A program made the position numbers and the translations under genes. Under the pieces are notes generated by a model. It was given only the letters and a program-made list of their open reading frames with translations, had not been told where the DNA came from and did no database searches. From the NCBI GenBank assembly GCA_026770025.1, contig JAMXDE010000021.1, positions 372,001 to 436,000 on the forward strand: a stretch of 64,000 nucleotides of DNA. Reading direction: 5' to 3'. The DNA is from Craspedostauros australis. Lineage: Eukaryota; Bacillariophyta; Bacillariophyceae; Mastogloiales; Achnanthaceae. Positions 42,401 to 52,682 of the stretch are shown in pieces; position 1 is the first letter of the stretch; every line of letters begins with the position of its first letter.

Positions 42401-42770
42401 GCTAGAAGCGATGGATAAAAGGGCGCAATCCAACACGCCGTGGTGGGCCGTCGATCTGAGCAGCGACAACGATGACGATTCACAAGAATTAGGACGGAAA
42501 GGGAACGGGCAGGATGGCGGCATGGACAGGTCGGACCCTATTGGTACGAGCGCGGTTGGTGCGTCCACCCAACTGGCCACAGCACTATCAACAGGAGCAC
42601 TGAACCTGACGCCTGGATATCTTGTGGGCATGCTCATTGCTGGTACCCATTCCCCTGTGGCAGTCGCATCAGCTGTCGTCGCTATCCTTGGAGCTGTTTA
42701 CCTTCCCTCCATCCTGATGGAAGGTATATCTTCAGTGATGTGGACATCGAATAGCACCAGCGGTGACTAA
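39468..42770 (+). CDS. SAC-domain phosphoinositide phosphatase (Sac1-like)
   Basis: 1100 residues in one frame from the ATG at 39468. The SAC domain contains the catalytic signature NCMDCLDRTN with Cys731 and Arg737 (CX5R), preceded by LWFDFHAEVKGGRWDKL and followed by SILGRYMLFQQ. SAC proteins dephosphorylate phosphatidylinositol phosphates, mainly PI4P for ER/Golgi Sac1. A hydrophobic C-terminal segment (LVGMLIAGTHSPVAVASAVV, then AILGAVYLPSILM, ~1050-1085) matches the Sac1 membrane anchor. Unusual points: length nearly twice that of Sac1 (~590), Asp-rich inserts near ~325-365 and ~640-670, and a hydrophobic stretch at ~9-33 (SLLPFMIAAMMLSW), which could act as a signal anchor. No later in-frame ATG lies close by. 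Confidence 0.9.
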   Translation: MRRSNRMGRSLLPFMIAAMMLSWHDFVIKVAVGASSAQSSTFSHASLLQKQTQASQSTPSQTSSLPKTKHETIVSGYGSSSQTTTIFEDRFLKRLGRIFGDIPINLHDELWVKHDRLSQGLHIKIKSPADDNDDRIYRIRAAVGTQKDWDVQDESSFFAHMKARHRDEVDDDEWRQVDGIYGVYELPSGFLWVFIAKTAPVYSAPTWPGSAEQAAGQQSSWFNIRKVVNLELMHMPDMTRPALSEAQKREEQRQLQLLRKAFKEHAFYYCSSGARVTVDLNDDANGENGNAVAPVVPDMTRSVQYCINKHAETTSILSNEDDDDDDDDDGVASDESHHDSTHESDGDGDDEDAAESSSSAKYWWEQRKDAWPDARFFWNQVSLEPLVAKLQKEGGRSPKHSSLSQLLKYSIPLTSAFVGVQRNITTVDDVHTDTIDNANNEGSSKVSKKTKDEPALHYDQVLISRRSRFRAGTRFTVRGADATGAVANYAETEQLSLLLDGSSKNALQRVFSFVQTRGSVPLRWSSPTDIKTYRPRIRIGTDPLAQARAFRLHLAEQVSHYVDSSNGDNADGDDNAVPNQPLQIVFVNLIDKHSDQGRLGDAFDAVLRAVVQVYNGTADASSLSTSADAEDVTGETEEDTDNAASDDEDANERSISKPDISGSNQKLLAEHLWFDFHAEVKGGRWDKLGNLLDQLKTSLQDHGFFSARPPISASDDWHVEKTQRSVIRTNCMDCLDRTNVVQSILGRYMLFQQLSSSDATVGGSKAFQSAFKKDEMTLPWTPGELSHRLLWADNADAISQLYAGTPALKRDFTRLGKRTKKGALDDGMNSAMRFYLNNFHDSDRQEGMDLMVGLVEFSEGMPSEDGDGSEDDPDGGNGKTPASPFAAPLLQDGPFGPGSSLMDMFMKSSQGTAPSETDQKQHQDEPRELDLRWLPGDLQNHVRSQVMPIDSSSSSLSSSLASTASGWPTDDRFSSTRALEAMDKRAQSNTPWWAVDLSSDNDDDSQELGRKGNGQDGGMDRSDPIGTSAVGASTQLATALSTGALNLTPGYLVGMLIAGTHSPVAVASAVVAILGAVYLPSILMEGISSVMWTSNSTSGD

Positions 42771-43500
42771 CATGGCTGGGAGAATAGCGTTCGTATTCTC
42801 ATCCTTGTAGACCAATCCACCTTACGTGTATAGTGCCATCTACTGCAGGCATGGCAGACTACCTACTACATGTACATTCCGTGTGCACTAACATAGCTAC
42901 AAGGTTGGAGATGACTCGAAGCGAATGGGATGGCGGAAGAGTTGGATGCGAACTGCTGAGATCTCTGGGGTGGTCGGACGACTGCGATACTTGGACCTCT
43001 GTACGGCTGCGTATGACACGAGCTTCGAAGAGGCAAACTGCTTCCCTACCAATGCATGCAGTCCATACCATACTCGTGCATGCATATGGTACATCATGCA
43101 TCACAATGATCCAAATTGGCACCCCCTCCAGAGTTCTTTTGGTCATTTGCAAGATGATGCGTAACTTTGCAGGAACGTGGTTGGCCCATAATTATTCTAC
43201 TACATTGGAGTGCAGGCGTACGACGTACGCGTACGTATTAAGAAGTCCACCATCAAATCAGTTAACGCAGACTTGCGCACTGCCCAATAATTGAGCACTT
43301 TGCCGCATATACTCGTACTATACCATGCAAATGGGGAGTGCTTGTTTTAAATGTCGTTTTCGTTCTGTCCTCGATGGGATTTACTTTGCCATGCTCGCTT
43401 GCAGCCGCTGGCTTTCTCTCCGGAGAGAGAGAGAGAGAGAGAGAGAGACGATGCGGCAGCATGGTATCAGGAGAGTGGTGTTGGTGCACCGCAACCTTGC
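42771..43500. other. Region between convergent genes, no gene seen
   Basis: Separates the 3' ends of the SAC phosphatase (+) and the isoleucyl-tRNA synthetase (-). It holds a GA dinucleotide run and no gene-like frame. Confidence 0.5.
43422..43448. repeat. GA dinucleotide run
   Basis: About 13 GA units, lying some 50 bases past the 3' end of the tRNA synthetase gene. Confidence 0.9.
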
Positions 43501-46500
43501 CTACAACCATTCGAGGGACTTCAGGGCCTTCGCCTTGGACACGGTTGACAACCAAAAATCGATACCTTCCTTCAGTTCGAAAGTCTTGCCGTCAACGGTG
43601 CACTTGTAGTCTTGACCTGCCGTCATGTTGACAGGCTCGAGCGTTGCCATGACATCCTTGACGACCTTGTCAGCGCTGTCAACGACGGCGATGCTTGGTC
43701 GGCAGATGGCGACCGCGACCTTGGATCCGCCCACGTCGACGGTGTCGCTATTGATGGGCACCCTCCATGCGGGGGCCAATCGCGATGGCAGCGGGATGGC
43801 ACCCTTGAACTTGTTGTCGAAAGTCGCGACGTTTCTGGCCACGGCATCCTCGGTGGATGTAAGGCCATCCTCCTCGCTGAAGAAGACTTCGACCACGTCC
43901 TCGAGTTCGAGACCTGCGTTCTTTCGGAGCTGCTGGATGTGGTTGATGAGCTCACGCGACATTCCTGCGGAGATGATGGCCTCGTCCTGCGTGCAATCCA
44001 ACGCGACGACGCAGGCACCATCAGTAGACGCAGTGGATTCCCATTGATCGCCTTCCTTGGAGAAAGCCAGCTTCGAGAGCAGCTCCGTCTTGGTGTCGAT
44101 GGTGACGTCTTCGACGACGAGCTCGCCTGTCTCCAGGCACTTGACGGCGGCCTCGTGCGTCATGGCACGGACGGCGGCATTGACCGGCTTCATCTTCTTG
44201 CCGAGCTTCTTGCCCAGGATCTCGAAGTTGGGTGTCAAGGAGAGGGTGACCCATTCGTGCTCCTGCTCCTTCGGCACGATCTTGAACTCCCACGCATTGA
44301 GTTCGGAGAGGATGTACTGTTCAAGCTGGCCGGTCAGAGCCTCGGCGACGTTGTCAGATGGGTTCCGCATGATGGCGACAATGGTCTTGACGGGTGTGCG
44401 CAGGCTGATGTTGCGCTTCTCGCGGGCGTTGCGTCCTTGCTCGACGATGGTCTGCAAAGCCTCCATGGCTTCGACCGCGTTCTCATTGAGGCGGCTTTCA
44501 TCGTATGCGGGCAGCTTGAGGAAATGCACGGAGTCGCTCTTGCCTGGCATGACGGGGTTGGCCGCACCACCTCCGTTGGCTGCCTCGGCGTAGGATGGCT
44601 GGAGCTTTCGGAGGTGGGAGTAGAAGAATTCGGTGATGAACGGCGTGAACGGCCCCATGGTGATAGTCACGTTGAGGAGGACATCGTACAGGACCTGAAG
44701 TCCGGTCTCGGCCTCTGCGTCGCTGTCCTCGCCTTCCAATCCCTTGAGGCGATCACGGTTCAATCGGACGTACCAGTTGGTGAGCTGCGTGACGTACTTG
44801 ACGAGCACAGGCATCACGGTGTAGAGACGGTACGCCGCCATCTCTTCATGGACGAACTTGATGAGGCCCTGCGTGGCTGCGGAGATCCAAATATCGGTGG
44901 GGTTGGTGGTCGCCTTGACCTTGTCGACGGAAGGGACGAACTTCTTAGTTCCGGCTTCCCATCGCGCGACGTTCTGCAGGAAGAATCGGAAGGCGTTGTA
45001 CCATGGGAGGAAGACCTCCTTGACGACACCCAGGACGCCCTCTTCCTTGAACTTCAACGGCTCAGCACGGACCACGGGGGAGTTGATGAGGTACATGCGA
45101 AGCGCGTCGGCTCCGTACTTGTCGATGACGATCTTGGGATCCGGGTAGTTTTTGAGACGCTTGGACATCTTCTTTCCGTCACCCGCGAGCACCAGGCCGT
45201 TCACGATGAGGTTCTTCATGGCGGGGACATCGAAGAGTGCGGTGGAGAGGACCATGAGAGTGTAGAACCAACCACGAGTTTGGTCCAGTCCCTCGGCGAT
45301 GAAATCGGCTGGGAATCCCTTTTCGAATGACTCCTTGTTCTCGAACGGGTAATGCTGCTGCGCGTACGGCATGCTGCCCGACTCGAACCAGCAATCGAAG
45401 ACCTCGTCGATGCGCTTGAGGACCGTTCCCGGGTTCTTCTTGGATGGGATCTCGATCTTGTCAACGACTTCACGATGCAGGTCATCGACGCGGACTCCGG
45501 AGAGCTCCTCCAGATGGTCGATGCTGGACACGCAGACCACCTCGTTCATGTCTTCGGACGCCCAGACTGGCAAGGGGGTTCCCCAGAATCGGTTTCTGGA
45601 CACGGCCCAATCACGAGCATCGGACAGCCAGTTGTGGAAGCGGATCTCCTTGACGTGGTTTGGGACCCAGTACGTCTTCCGGTTGTTCTCCACGAGCCGG
45701 TCGCGGATCTCCTCGACCTTGACGAACCACGATGGGACCGCCTTGTAGATCAGAGGCGTGTCGGAACGCCAGCAGAATGGGTAGGAGTGAAGCAAGTTGT
45801 CCTTCTGCACGAGGCGGCCATTCTCCTTGAGGATGGCAATGAGCTTGTCATCGGCATCCTTGACGTTCATTCCCTTCACCGGCTCAACCGGCTCAACGAA
45901 GCAACCGTTGGCATCGAGAGGGCATGGCATCTCACCTCCCTTCTGGATGATGTTGTGCGCCAGACAGACTCGGTAATCGTCCTCTCCGAATGCTGGGGCC
46001 TGGTGGACCACACCGGTACCGGCGTCATCCTTGACGTAGGTGTCGGAGACGACTTGGAAGTAGTTTTCGTTTTTGAAAAAATCGAAGAGCGGGGTGTACC
46101 TCTTTCCGACCAGGTCGTTGCCAGTGAGGGTGCCCTTGATCTCGAAGAGCTCGTCGGCCATCTTCGGCTTCCACTTCTTCTTGTTGTTCATGATGGGGTA
46201 GAGCTGCGGGATGCGCGCCTTGGCGAGGATGTAGAGCTTGGATGTCTTCTTGTCCAGCAGCTTGACGTACTCCATGGTGGAGTTGACGCAGAGTGCCAGG
46301 TTGGATGGGAGGGTCCATGGCGTTGTGGTCCATGCGATGAGGGCCACCTCCGGTTCGTCCACCAGCGGGAAGCTGACAACGACGGCGGGATCGCGCACGT
46401 CCTTGTAGTTCAAGCCTGCCTCGAAGTTGGACAGCGGCGTTCCGATGGGCATGCTGTATGGCATGACCTTGTATCCCTGGTAGACGAGGTCCTTCTTGAA

Positions 46501-47269
46501 AAGCTCAGCGAACACCCACCACACACTCTCCATGAAGTTCGGGTCCATGGTTTTGTAGTCGTTCTCGAAATCAATCCACCGGCCCAACCGAGTGACCGTG
46601 CTCTCCCACTCCTTCGTGTAGCGCGTGACGATGGATCGGCAGGTGGCGTTGTACTTGTCGATTCCCATCTCGAAGACCTGGTCGCGCGACTTGATGTTGA
46701 GCTTCTGGTCGATCTCGTACTCTACCGGAAGTCCGTGGCAATCCCATCCCGCTCTGCGCTCGACGCGCTTTCCGTTCATGGCAGCGTAGCGGGTGACGGT
46801 GTCTTTGATGGTTCCTGCGAGGATGTGCCCGTAATGCGGCAATCCGGTGGCGAACGGCGGTCCATCATAGAACGTGTACTCCTGTTACATCCAAATGTCA
46901 TGCAATGATATGCAATGTTATGCAATGAATAGCATAGTGATGGTGAAAGTGAGGTTGGAAGTGACAAGTGTGGGTGTGTGATACGGATGGGTGAATGGTC
47001 GCGTTTCCAAAATAAAGATGAAAACGAATGTGAATGTGATGACACCCTTGGAGGACATCGGGCCAAGCAGCAACCGTGAACGCCATCGTCCAAGCAACAG
47101 CAGCAGCAGGAGGAACAGCAGCAGTCTGTAACGAAGAGCCGACACTCACTTCATCTCCACGCTCCACGCTGAGCTTGTCCTGCATCTTGAAGGTATCCTC
47201 ATCCTTCCACTTTTTGCAGATATCCTCCTCCATCTGCGCGAAGTTCATGGCTGGTGGCAAAGACGTCAT
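43501..47269 (-). CDS. Isoleucyl-tRNA synthetase, cytosolic type
   Basis: Two exons: 47269-47150 (40 codons) and 46881-43501, together 1166 residues, joined in phase 0 with a GTGAGT donor. The join restores the class I entry sequence: ...RGDE then EYTFYDGPPFATGLPHYGH, holding the HIGH-type motif HYGH at 56-59. Further marks are RAGWDCHGLPVEYEID, the editing-domain stretch WTTTPWTLPSN (~200), the second active-site motif KMSKR (~611) and a C-terminal anticodon-binding region. Length and sequence fit the eukaryotic cytosolic enzyme (animal IARS1 ~1260), which charges tRNA-Ile with isoleucine and edits valine. The 40-residue N-terminus has no plastid or mitochondrial leader. Two antisense frames of over 500 codons mirror this gene and are not real. 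Confidence 0.95.
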
Positions 47270-47983
47270 GGTGATCTCTTTGCTTGTCTTGCCTCAGACA
47301 ATCTTCGGTACTGGTTGGTGCTGTTTTGCGTATCCTTCTTCTTGTGTCTCTGTGAAGTGGCTGTCGAACTGCTGCCGATCAGAGCGTGTATAATCAGAGT
47401 CGCCTTGTGACGAATGCTCGTTGTCCTTGCTTTGCGATGCCCTGTGATGCTCCTGTCGTCACGGCTGCCGAGATCCAGATCTCTGAGGCGATGGTGACTG
47501 TTGCGAAGATGTGTTCCAACCCCAGCTCTCTCTCTCTTTGGATCGAGTTTGTGCAAAGGAGTCCCTCCAAACACAGCGCAGAGAGAGATGGAAGGATACG
47601 GAGAGCGTGTTGGATGGAGTTGTTGGCGATAAATCGTTGTTGATGCGCGCAAACCATCATCTCCGTGTTTGTGGCCAAGAAAGATCCACGTTTCATTGCT
47701 CGTGAATCAACAGTTGCAGTTGTGACAAGTTGGACTCGTGTACGTAAGGCTAGGCGATAACGTCTAGTGAAACAAGTTCAGGAATGACAGAAAGGAGCCA
47801 AATGGAGCCGCAGTGGCGGCCATGTACCACTTTGTGAGCGCTCCGCGATGGGCTGTCGGTATACCGTTATACTACCGCAAGAGAGAGAGAGAACATTCAT
47901 ATTTATTCATTTGTTTTGCGAGTAATCGCAATAGTACCAATCGTATGAGGAAAGGAGCTCCCACGAAATGGGCATCCGCATCA
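47270..47983. other. Upstream region of the isoleucyl-tRNA synthetase gene, no gene seen
   Basis: The part next to 47269 reads as a CA-rich leader on the minus strand. The remainder carries only short frames. Confidence 0.5.
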
Positions 47984-49168
47984 TCACGACGACGTCGTCA
48001 TGAGCAATTCCTCGATGGTATCTGGGTTGCACCGAAAGGCGAAGGGCATGTCGAGAAGGAAGCTGAACAGGATCTGTCCAACTGCGTGAAAGAGGTAGGC
48101 GTAGAATGAGTATCGCAGACGCTTATCATTTCGGATCAACGCGCTCATTGCATCCTTTGACGATGGTCCCGTCTTTGATGCGGCCTCTCCGGATGTCGGC
48201 GTTGCGCGCCACTCCAACGGCATGGTTGCGTAGATCATGGCCATCAAGACGATGTGCACCAAACCGTTGTAGCAGACGGATGTCTGCTGAACGCGAACGC
48301 TGATGATGTCATGCGTGAAGGTCGGGCATCCGGTCTGGCGGAAGACAAATTTGAACCACCATCGCGCAACGCCCGCGCTGACCATGGTAATGATGAGCAT
48401 GGTGGAGTAGAGCATGTGCAAGCGATGACGCACGGCGGGGCTTGGGTATGTGGTGGTGTCGTGCAGGACGGAGCGGCTGAGCCACCAGTACATGCCGATC
48501 GTGACTGTGGTGAGCAGGGCGTACATGAGGGGAAAGCAGAACAGCACTGTCTGCCACACGGTTGGCTCGGCCGCCGACGCCGTCCAATGCCCCTGTGCTA
48601 GTGCGTACGGTTTGTCGGGGAGGAACACCTGCGCAGCGTTCAGGTTCAACTCCGTCAAGATGATGGGCAGCAGGATGTTGAGACCGATCTTGCCCAGCGT
48701 TCTGTGCAGCTGGCGGGCCTTGAAGATGATGGCGACCACCTGCACCACCGACAGGAGGGACCATGTGAGCATGAGGAAGGCGTGGAGATGATCGATGAGG
48801 AATCTTTGGATGTCGGAGAGCTCCGTGCCCGTCCAAGTCACGCCGTGCACGAAGTAGCTGACGAATGGGAAGACCCCCGTCAGGGAGAGCATCAGATTGA
48901 AGATTCCGAATTGTCTGGTCGTGAATTGCGGAAGCTGGTGGTGGAAGAAGATGCGGGTGGCCACGAGGGTGACGGTGGCTGCAGCCACAAGCCAGTACCA
49001 GGATGCCATGGTGGGGATGAAGAACACCGGCTGCTCGAGCTCGAACATGCCGCCGCTCAGCGGCTGCGCCTGCTGCTGCAGATCATGGTCGGAGCAGCTG
49101 CTGCTGTTGTGGCATGTCTTCTCGGGCGCCGATATCAGGAACGACAGCAGAGATGAGAGGCTTGGCAT
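47984..49168 (-). CDS. Eight-pass membrane protein of unknown function
   Basis: 394 residues in one frame from the ATG at 49168. After an N-terminal stretch with a weak signal-like start (MPSLSSLLSFLISAP) and a Ser/Gln-rich segment, about eight hydrophobic helices follow: ~55-73 (WYWLVAAATVTLVATRIFF), ~88-107, ~124-150 (HAFLMLTWSLLSVVQVVAII), ~160-172, ~205-232, ~250-272, ~297-315 and ~358-378. Conserved-looking His and Trp residues sit in or near the helices (FLIDHLHAFLMLTW, GVARWWFKF). The C-terminus is short. No transporter or enzyme motif is recognised. Upstream of the start lies an AAC run on the coding strand (GTT at 49259-49278). Confidence 0.75.
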   Translation of the reverse strand: MPSLSSLLSFLISAPEKTCHNSSSCSDHDLQQQAQPLSGGMFELEQPVFFIPTMASWYWLVAAATVTLVATRIFFHHQLPQFTTRQFGIFNLMLSLTGVFPFVSYFVHGVTWTGTELSDIQRFLIDHLHAFLMLTWSLLSVVQVVAIIFKARQLHRTLGKIGLNILLPIILTELNLNAAQVFLPDKPYALAQGHWTASAAEPTVWQTVLFCFPLMYALLTTVTIGMYWWLSRSVLHDTTTYPSPAVRHRLHMLYSTMLIITMVSAGVARWWFKFVFRQTGCPTFTHDIISVRVQQTSVCYNGLVHIVLMAMIYATMPLEWRATPTSGEAASKTGPSSKDAMSALIRNDKRLRYSFYAYLFHAVGQILFSFLLDMPFAFRCNPDTIEELLMTTSS

Positions 49169-50018
49169 GGTGTCGTGGCTGTTGCTGATATTGCCAAATG
49201 TATTTGCTTGTTGGTCGGAGGCTGCTCTTGTGGCGGTGATTGTATCGATACTGATTTTGTTGTTGTTGTTGTTGTTGTGGAGGATCGCAGATTTATGATC
49301 TCATTGGCGACGCGCAATCATTTGTGTTGTGCTCAACGCATTTGCGCACGTATGCGTGTGTGTCGCCTTGCGAGCACACGATTGTTGTGCAACAATGGAT
49401 TCCATCTCTGCACACATTTGTGCGAGTTGCGCATTTGTTTTTTGTGACTTGTATCCTCACTGGTTGGCTTGTTGCGCCAAAGCGCCCTTGTTTCGTCGAC
49501 ATCTGGCGTGTTCTCCAGTCGATGCCGAACCTCATGTGTAGTTTCACAGCATCAGCAATCGTGGATGCTGATGGATGCCTCGTGCGAAAGTGAAAATGCT
49601 TTGTGGGGCCACGGTTTTTCGTTGATTGTTCCTGCTACCGGCATGCTTTATGCACAGTTAATATTATAATACTATGTGTACTCGCACCCACGATGTTCTT
49701 ATCTGACCATCATTGCTGTCGTTGCTGCTGCTGTTGCTGTTCCGGCTCCACGATGACAATAGTAAGGGTAATGTCGCGGTCCCAAGTGTAGTACAATGCA
49801 ATGCAATGCAATGCGATGTGCCAAATTGCGCAATCGTTGAAGAACCGACCGTTGTTCCATTGGCACAGCAGCGCCATGCAAGCAAAGACGAATGATGTGC
49901 TTGCCACGATTGGCACATCACCAAAACTCCAAGACCAAAGCGTGTTCACCACAATCCACCTCGCCGTTCTTGTTCCTCAGCTGCTTCTTCCGTGTTCCTC
50001 TTTTCTCTCATTCTGATT
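49169..50018. other. Upstream region of the eight-pass protein gene, no gene seen
   Basis: Contains a GTT run at 49259-49278, CTG/TTG-rich low complexity near 49715-49745, and AATGC repeats near 49793-49812. No convincing frame is present. Confidence 0.5.
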
Positions 50019-51626
50019 CTAATGTCTCTGTCTCTGCCTCTTCCCTTCATCCACTTCCCTTTGCTGCTCCAACCGTGAATCAGGAAGCTTGTAGTGGAAC
50101 ATGCGGAGTAGCTCCTTGTCGACATTCAAACGCGCGAAGGTGAGGTCGTCGCTCGTCATGTTCCTGTACCTCCCGTCTTCATTCCCGTACTTCAGCACGG
50201 CTGCGGCGAAGTCGTTCTTGGCCTGTTTGTGATCGGACTTGGCATTATCCACGAGGTAGGTGAACGGTTTGAGCGGCTCCGCGCCCGCGCACTCACAAAC
50301 CTGCCGCATCACCTCCTCGCCATGATACAGCGTGTCTTCGAACCGGATGATCAGGCGAGGGAAGTCGGCTTCGGAGACGTAGGATCGGTACCAGTCATTC
50401 CAGTAATGGATCAGGGACGGCCAATTCGGACCAACCCTCTGGTTCTCGCCCATCCAAACCGTGGTGGAGGTCGCATTGCGCAATCGCGCAAAGCGCCGAC
50501 GATCGTACTCGTTTGGAACGAGGTTTGGGCAATGGTGTTTGGGGCTGTGGCTCCACCGTGCGCCGTATCCCTCCTTGCACATCGATTGCATCCAAAAGTA
50601 CGGATCGCGCACCAGAACCACGGGCAGCACATGCTGCTTCGGTATGTCATCAATAATTGTGTGGTTCCATCGACTTCGCGCATCCTTGTGCTTGGCCCAC
50701 GGCACCTGACTCAGCATGCCATTGACATCCTGCACCTTTGAGTTGCTGTGATTGTTGGGATGGTGTCGAAATCGGCAGTTTGCCTGCAACAAACGACCGA
50801 ATGCCGTGGTGCCGGAGTTGAACATGCCCGACACGCCGATGAATGGAGTGGAGGGATTCCCTGCCAAGCCACCATCTGTTGATGACGCTTGAATCAAGTT
50901 TCGAAATTGGGAGCAGGTCTCCAACCCATGGATGATCGGCTTGTCTGATGCTCCATACAGATCCTGCACCGCGCTCCAGTCGGGAATGGATAGCGGATTG
51001 ATGGTGGACGGCTCGTTCGGTTGTTTCGAGTTGAGAGCTTCTTCTATCCGCGCCACGCTCGCATGCTTCAATTCTTCGTCGATGATGCCAGCATCCCCAA
51101 GAATGCGCACGATCGGGTTGCTCGGCAGAGCGACAGCAGCTGCTATGGAGCCATGCCGTTTCCGAACGTGCGATGTCCCTCTGCTGTTTGCTTTTGCTGT
51201 GATAGATCCGTTGCCCATGGTCTTCACATCATCATTTGACATCAAAAATCCCAATTGTCGCAATCGCAAGATGACGAGGAACAAGACGACAGCCATGACT
51301 TTCACGTGCGATCTCCGAATGCAGGAGGATCTGCTGGATCTGGCGGACATGATGGATGCCGGTGGAGCGGCTGCGACCGGTATGGCATAGTTGTGTGGCA
51401 CCGACGGGAAGTTCCGGCTCCCGTTGGACCAGCGATACCGAAAGGTGGTCGGCTGCCGGGTGTGGTCCTGTGGATGATGCCGCTGCTGCGGCTGCGACCA
51501 TCCTGCGGAGTGGCGCCATGTCTGGTTCATCGAGGCATTTTGTAACGGGTCATGATGCCGTCGCTGATCCCCATCTACGTTCTCGGAAGGGAAGCGACCG
51601 AAGGGACGTGTTGAATCCCATGCCAT
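50019..51626 (-). CDS. Sulfotransferase-like type II membrane protein
   Basis: 535 residues if the ATG at 51626 is used. It begins with ~105 polar residues (Gln, Asn, His, Arg), then a hydrophobic anchor (VMAVVLFLVILRLRQLGFLM) flanked by Arg and Lys. A later ATG at 51350 would leave an 18-residue tail before the anchor and is a reasonable alternative. The lumenal part has a PAPS-binding-type loop FIGVSGMFNSGTTAFGRLL and a second motif VLVRDPYFWMQSMCKE, then LIIRFEDTLYHGEEVMRQVC, all as in sulfotransferases. Here the loop has SGMFNSGTTAF instead of the HVPKTGGTT of the protein at 14033, so the two belong to different subfamilies. The acceptor is unknown. Confidence 0.75.
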   Translation of the reverse strand: MAWDSTRPFGRFPSENVDGDQRRHHDPLQNASMNQTWRHSAGWSQPQQRHHPQDHTRQPTTFRYRWSNGSRNFPSVPHNYAIPVAAAPPASIMSARSSRSSCIRRSHVKVMAVVLFLVILRLRQLGFLMSNDDVKTMGNGSITAKANSRGTSHVRKRHGSIAAAVALPSNPIVRILGDAGIIDEELKHASVARIEEALNSKQPNEPSTINPLSIPDWSAVQDLYGASDKPIIHGLETCSQFRNLIQASSTDGGLAGNPSTPFIGVSGMFNSGTTAFGRLLQANCRFRHHPNNHSNSKVQDVNGMLSQVPWAKHKDARSRWNHTIIDDIPKQHVLPVVLVRDPYFWMQSMCKEGYGARWSHSPKHHCPNLVPNEYDRRRFARLRNATSTTVWMGENQRVGPNWPSLIHYWNDWYRSYVSEADFPRLIIRFEDTLYHGEEVMRQVCECAGAEPLKPFTYLVDNAKSDHKQAKNDFAAAVLKYGNEDGRYRNMTSDDLTFARLNVDKELLRMFHYKLPDSRLEQQREVDEGKRQRQRH

Positions 51627-52682
51627 GGACGTGAAATGCCTGCCGTGCGCGGTGCTCTGCGTTTTGCGAACGAATGAGCTGCGGGATCTCCCTCTGCTCG
51701 TATGATGGCAGCTGTGCCGGTGAGGTACGGCTCGTGCAGTATGGCAATGAGAGGCGTGGTATGTACAATATACTCCAGAGTATGATATGCGCTGCTGTTG
51801 CACCTCCTACTCGAACTTGCTGCTTGTTGCTTGCTATTTGGCTCTCGTTGTCTGTGAAGTGTTGCCTGATCTGTGCTTTCCTTTCAATTCTCCGATTGGA
51901 TGTTGCTTCGTCTCTCTGAACCGATTATAGTTGTAATAGTATGCTGCCATGGCTCGTACAAGTCCAGCACATCCCAAACACTCTGTTTCTCGAATGGGCT
52001 CCTCTTGCGGCAAGCGCCATCACGTTTCACAACCGCCCACTCTTTGCGCGGCGCCACGAATGGAGATGATCGATGTGCTTCACTGTGCGGCGTTCTCGTG
52101 TTTTGTGGTGGGAGCACGATTCGGCTTTTTGCATGTTGTGTGTTGCCTTGTCGTTTGTTGCGGTTTGGTCTTGTTTCGCCATTTTGCGGGAATCAGCCCA
52201 TCTTCATTTTGGAGAAATCGAATGAGTCGTCAGTTCGGCGATGCCTCATTGTGGTCGATCGAATCGGACAATGCAATTTTTCGCGATTTGTGCGTGAGAT
52301 CACGCGCGCGAGTCTTGTGAAGCGTGACACCAATCTTGTGACCAACGAGGAAGTCGCTGGACGACAAGAACTTCTCCTGTTTCTTCTTTTTTGGTTTTGT
52401 TCTTCTCATCTCTTGCGATGTCGCGCGACATGGCGCAAGGGATCGCAACAAGCCAAGACCACATCACAGCATCATCAACAACATCAAGATAAGCCAACAG
52501 AGCGACTGCACGACCACAAGCAAGTTCGACAACCAGCAACAAACTCACCAAGAGAGCAGTCAAGAACGGAGAAGCCAAAGCGTGGATTTCCACGGTCACA
52601 GATCGCTGCAGAGTAGTATTATAGTCCATACAAAAGGTGCGCCGTGACTATTCAACGCACACTCACGCTCAGCTTCGACACC
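51627..52682. other. Divergent promoter region between a sulfotransferase and a coiled-coil protein gene
   Basis: About 1 kb. A plus-strand frame at 51873-52616 lacks protein-like composition and no gene is called. From ~52440 to 52682 the plus strand is CAA/CAG/CACA-rich, consistent with the leader of the gene at 52683. Confidence 0.5.

Noticed and set aside
43612-46908. Two antisense frames of 572 and 518 codons opposite the isoleucyl-tRNA synthetase
   Set aside because: Their length follows from the codon bias of the real gene. They show no protein motifs, and the synthetase is beyond doubt.
51873-52616. 247-codon plus-strand frame
   Set aside because: Cys- and Arg-rich, erratic composition. 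It lies in a divergent promoter region and overlaps the CA-rich leader of the next gene.
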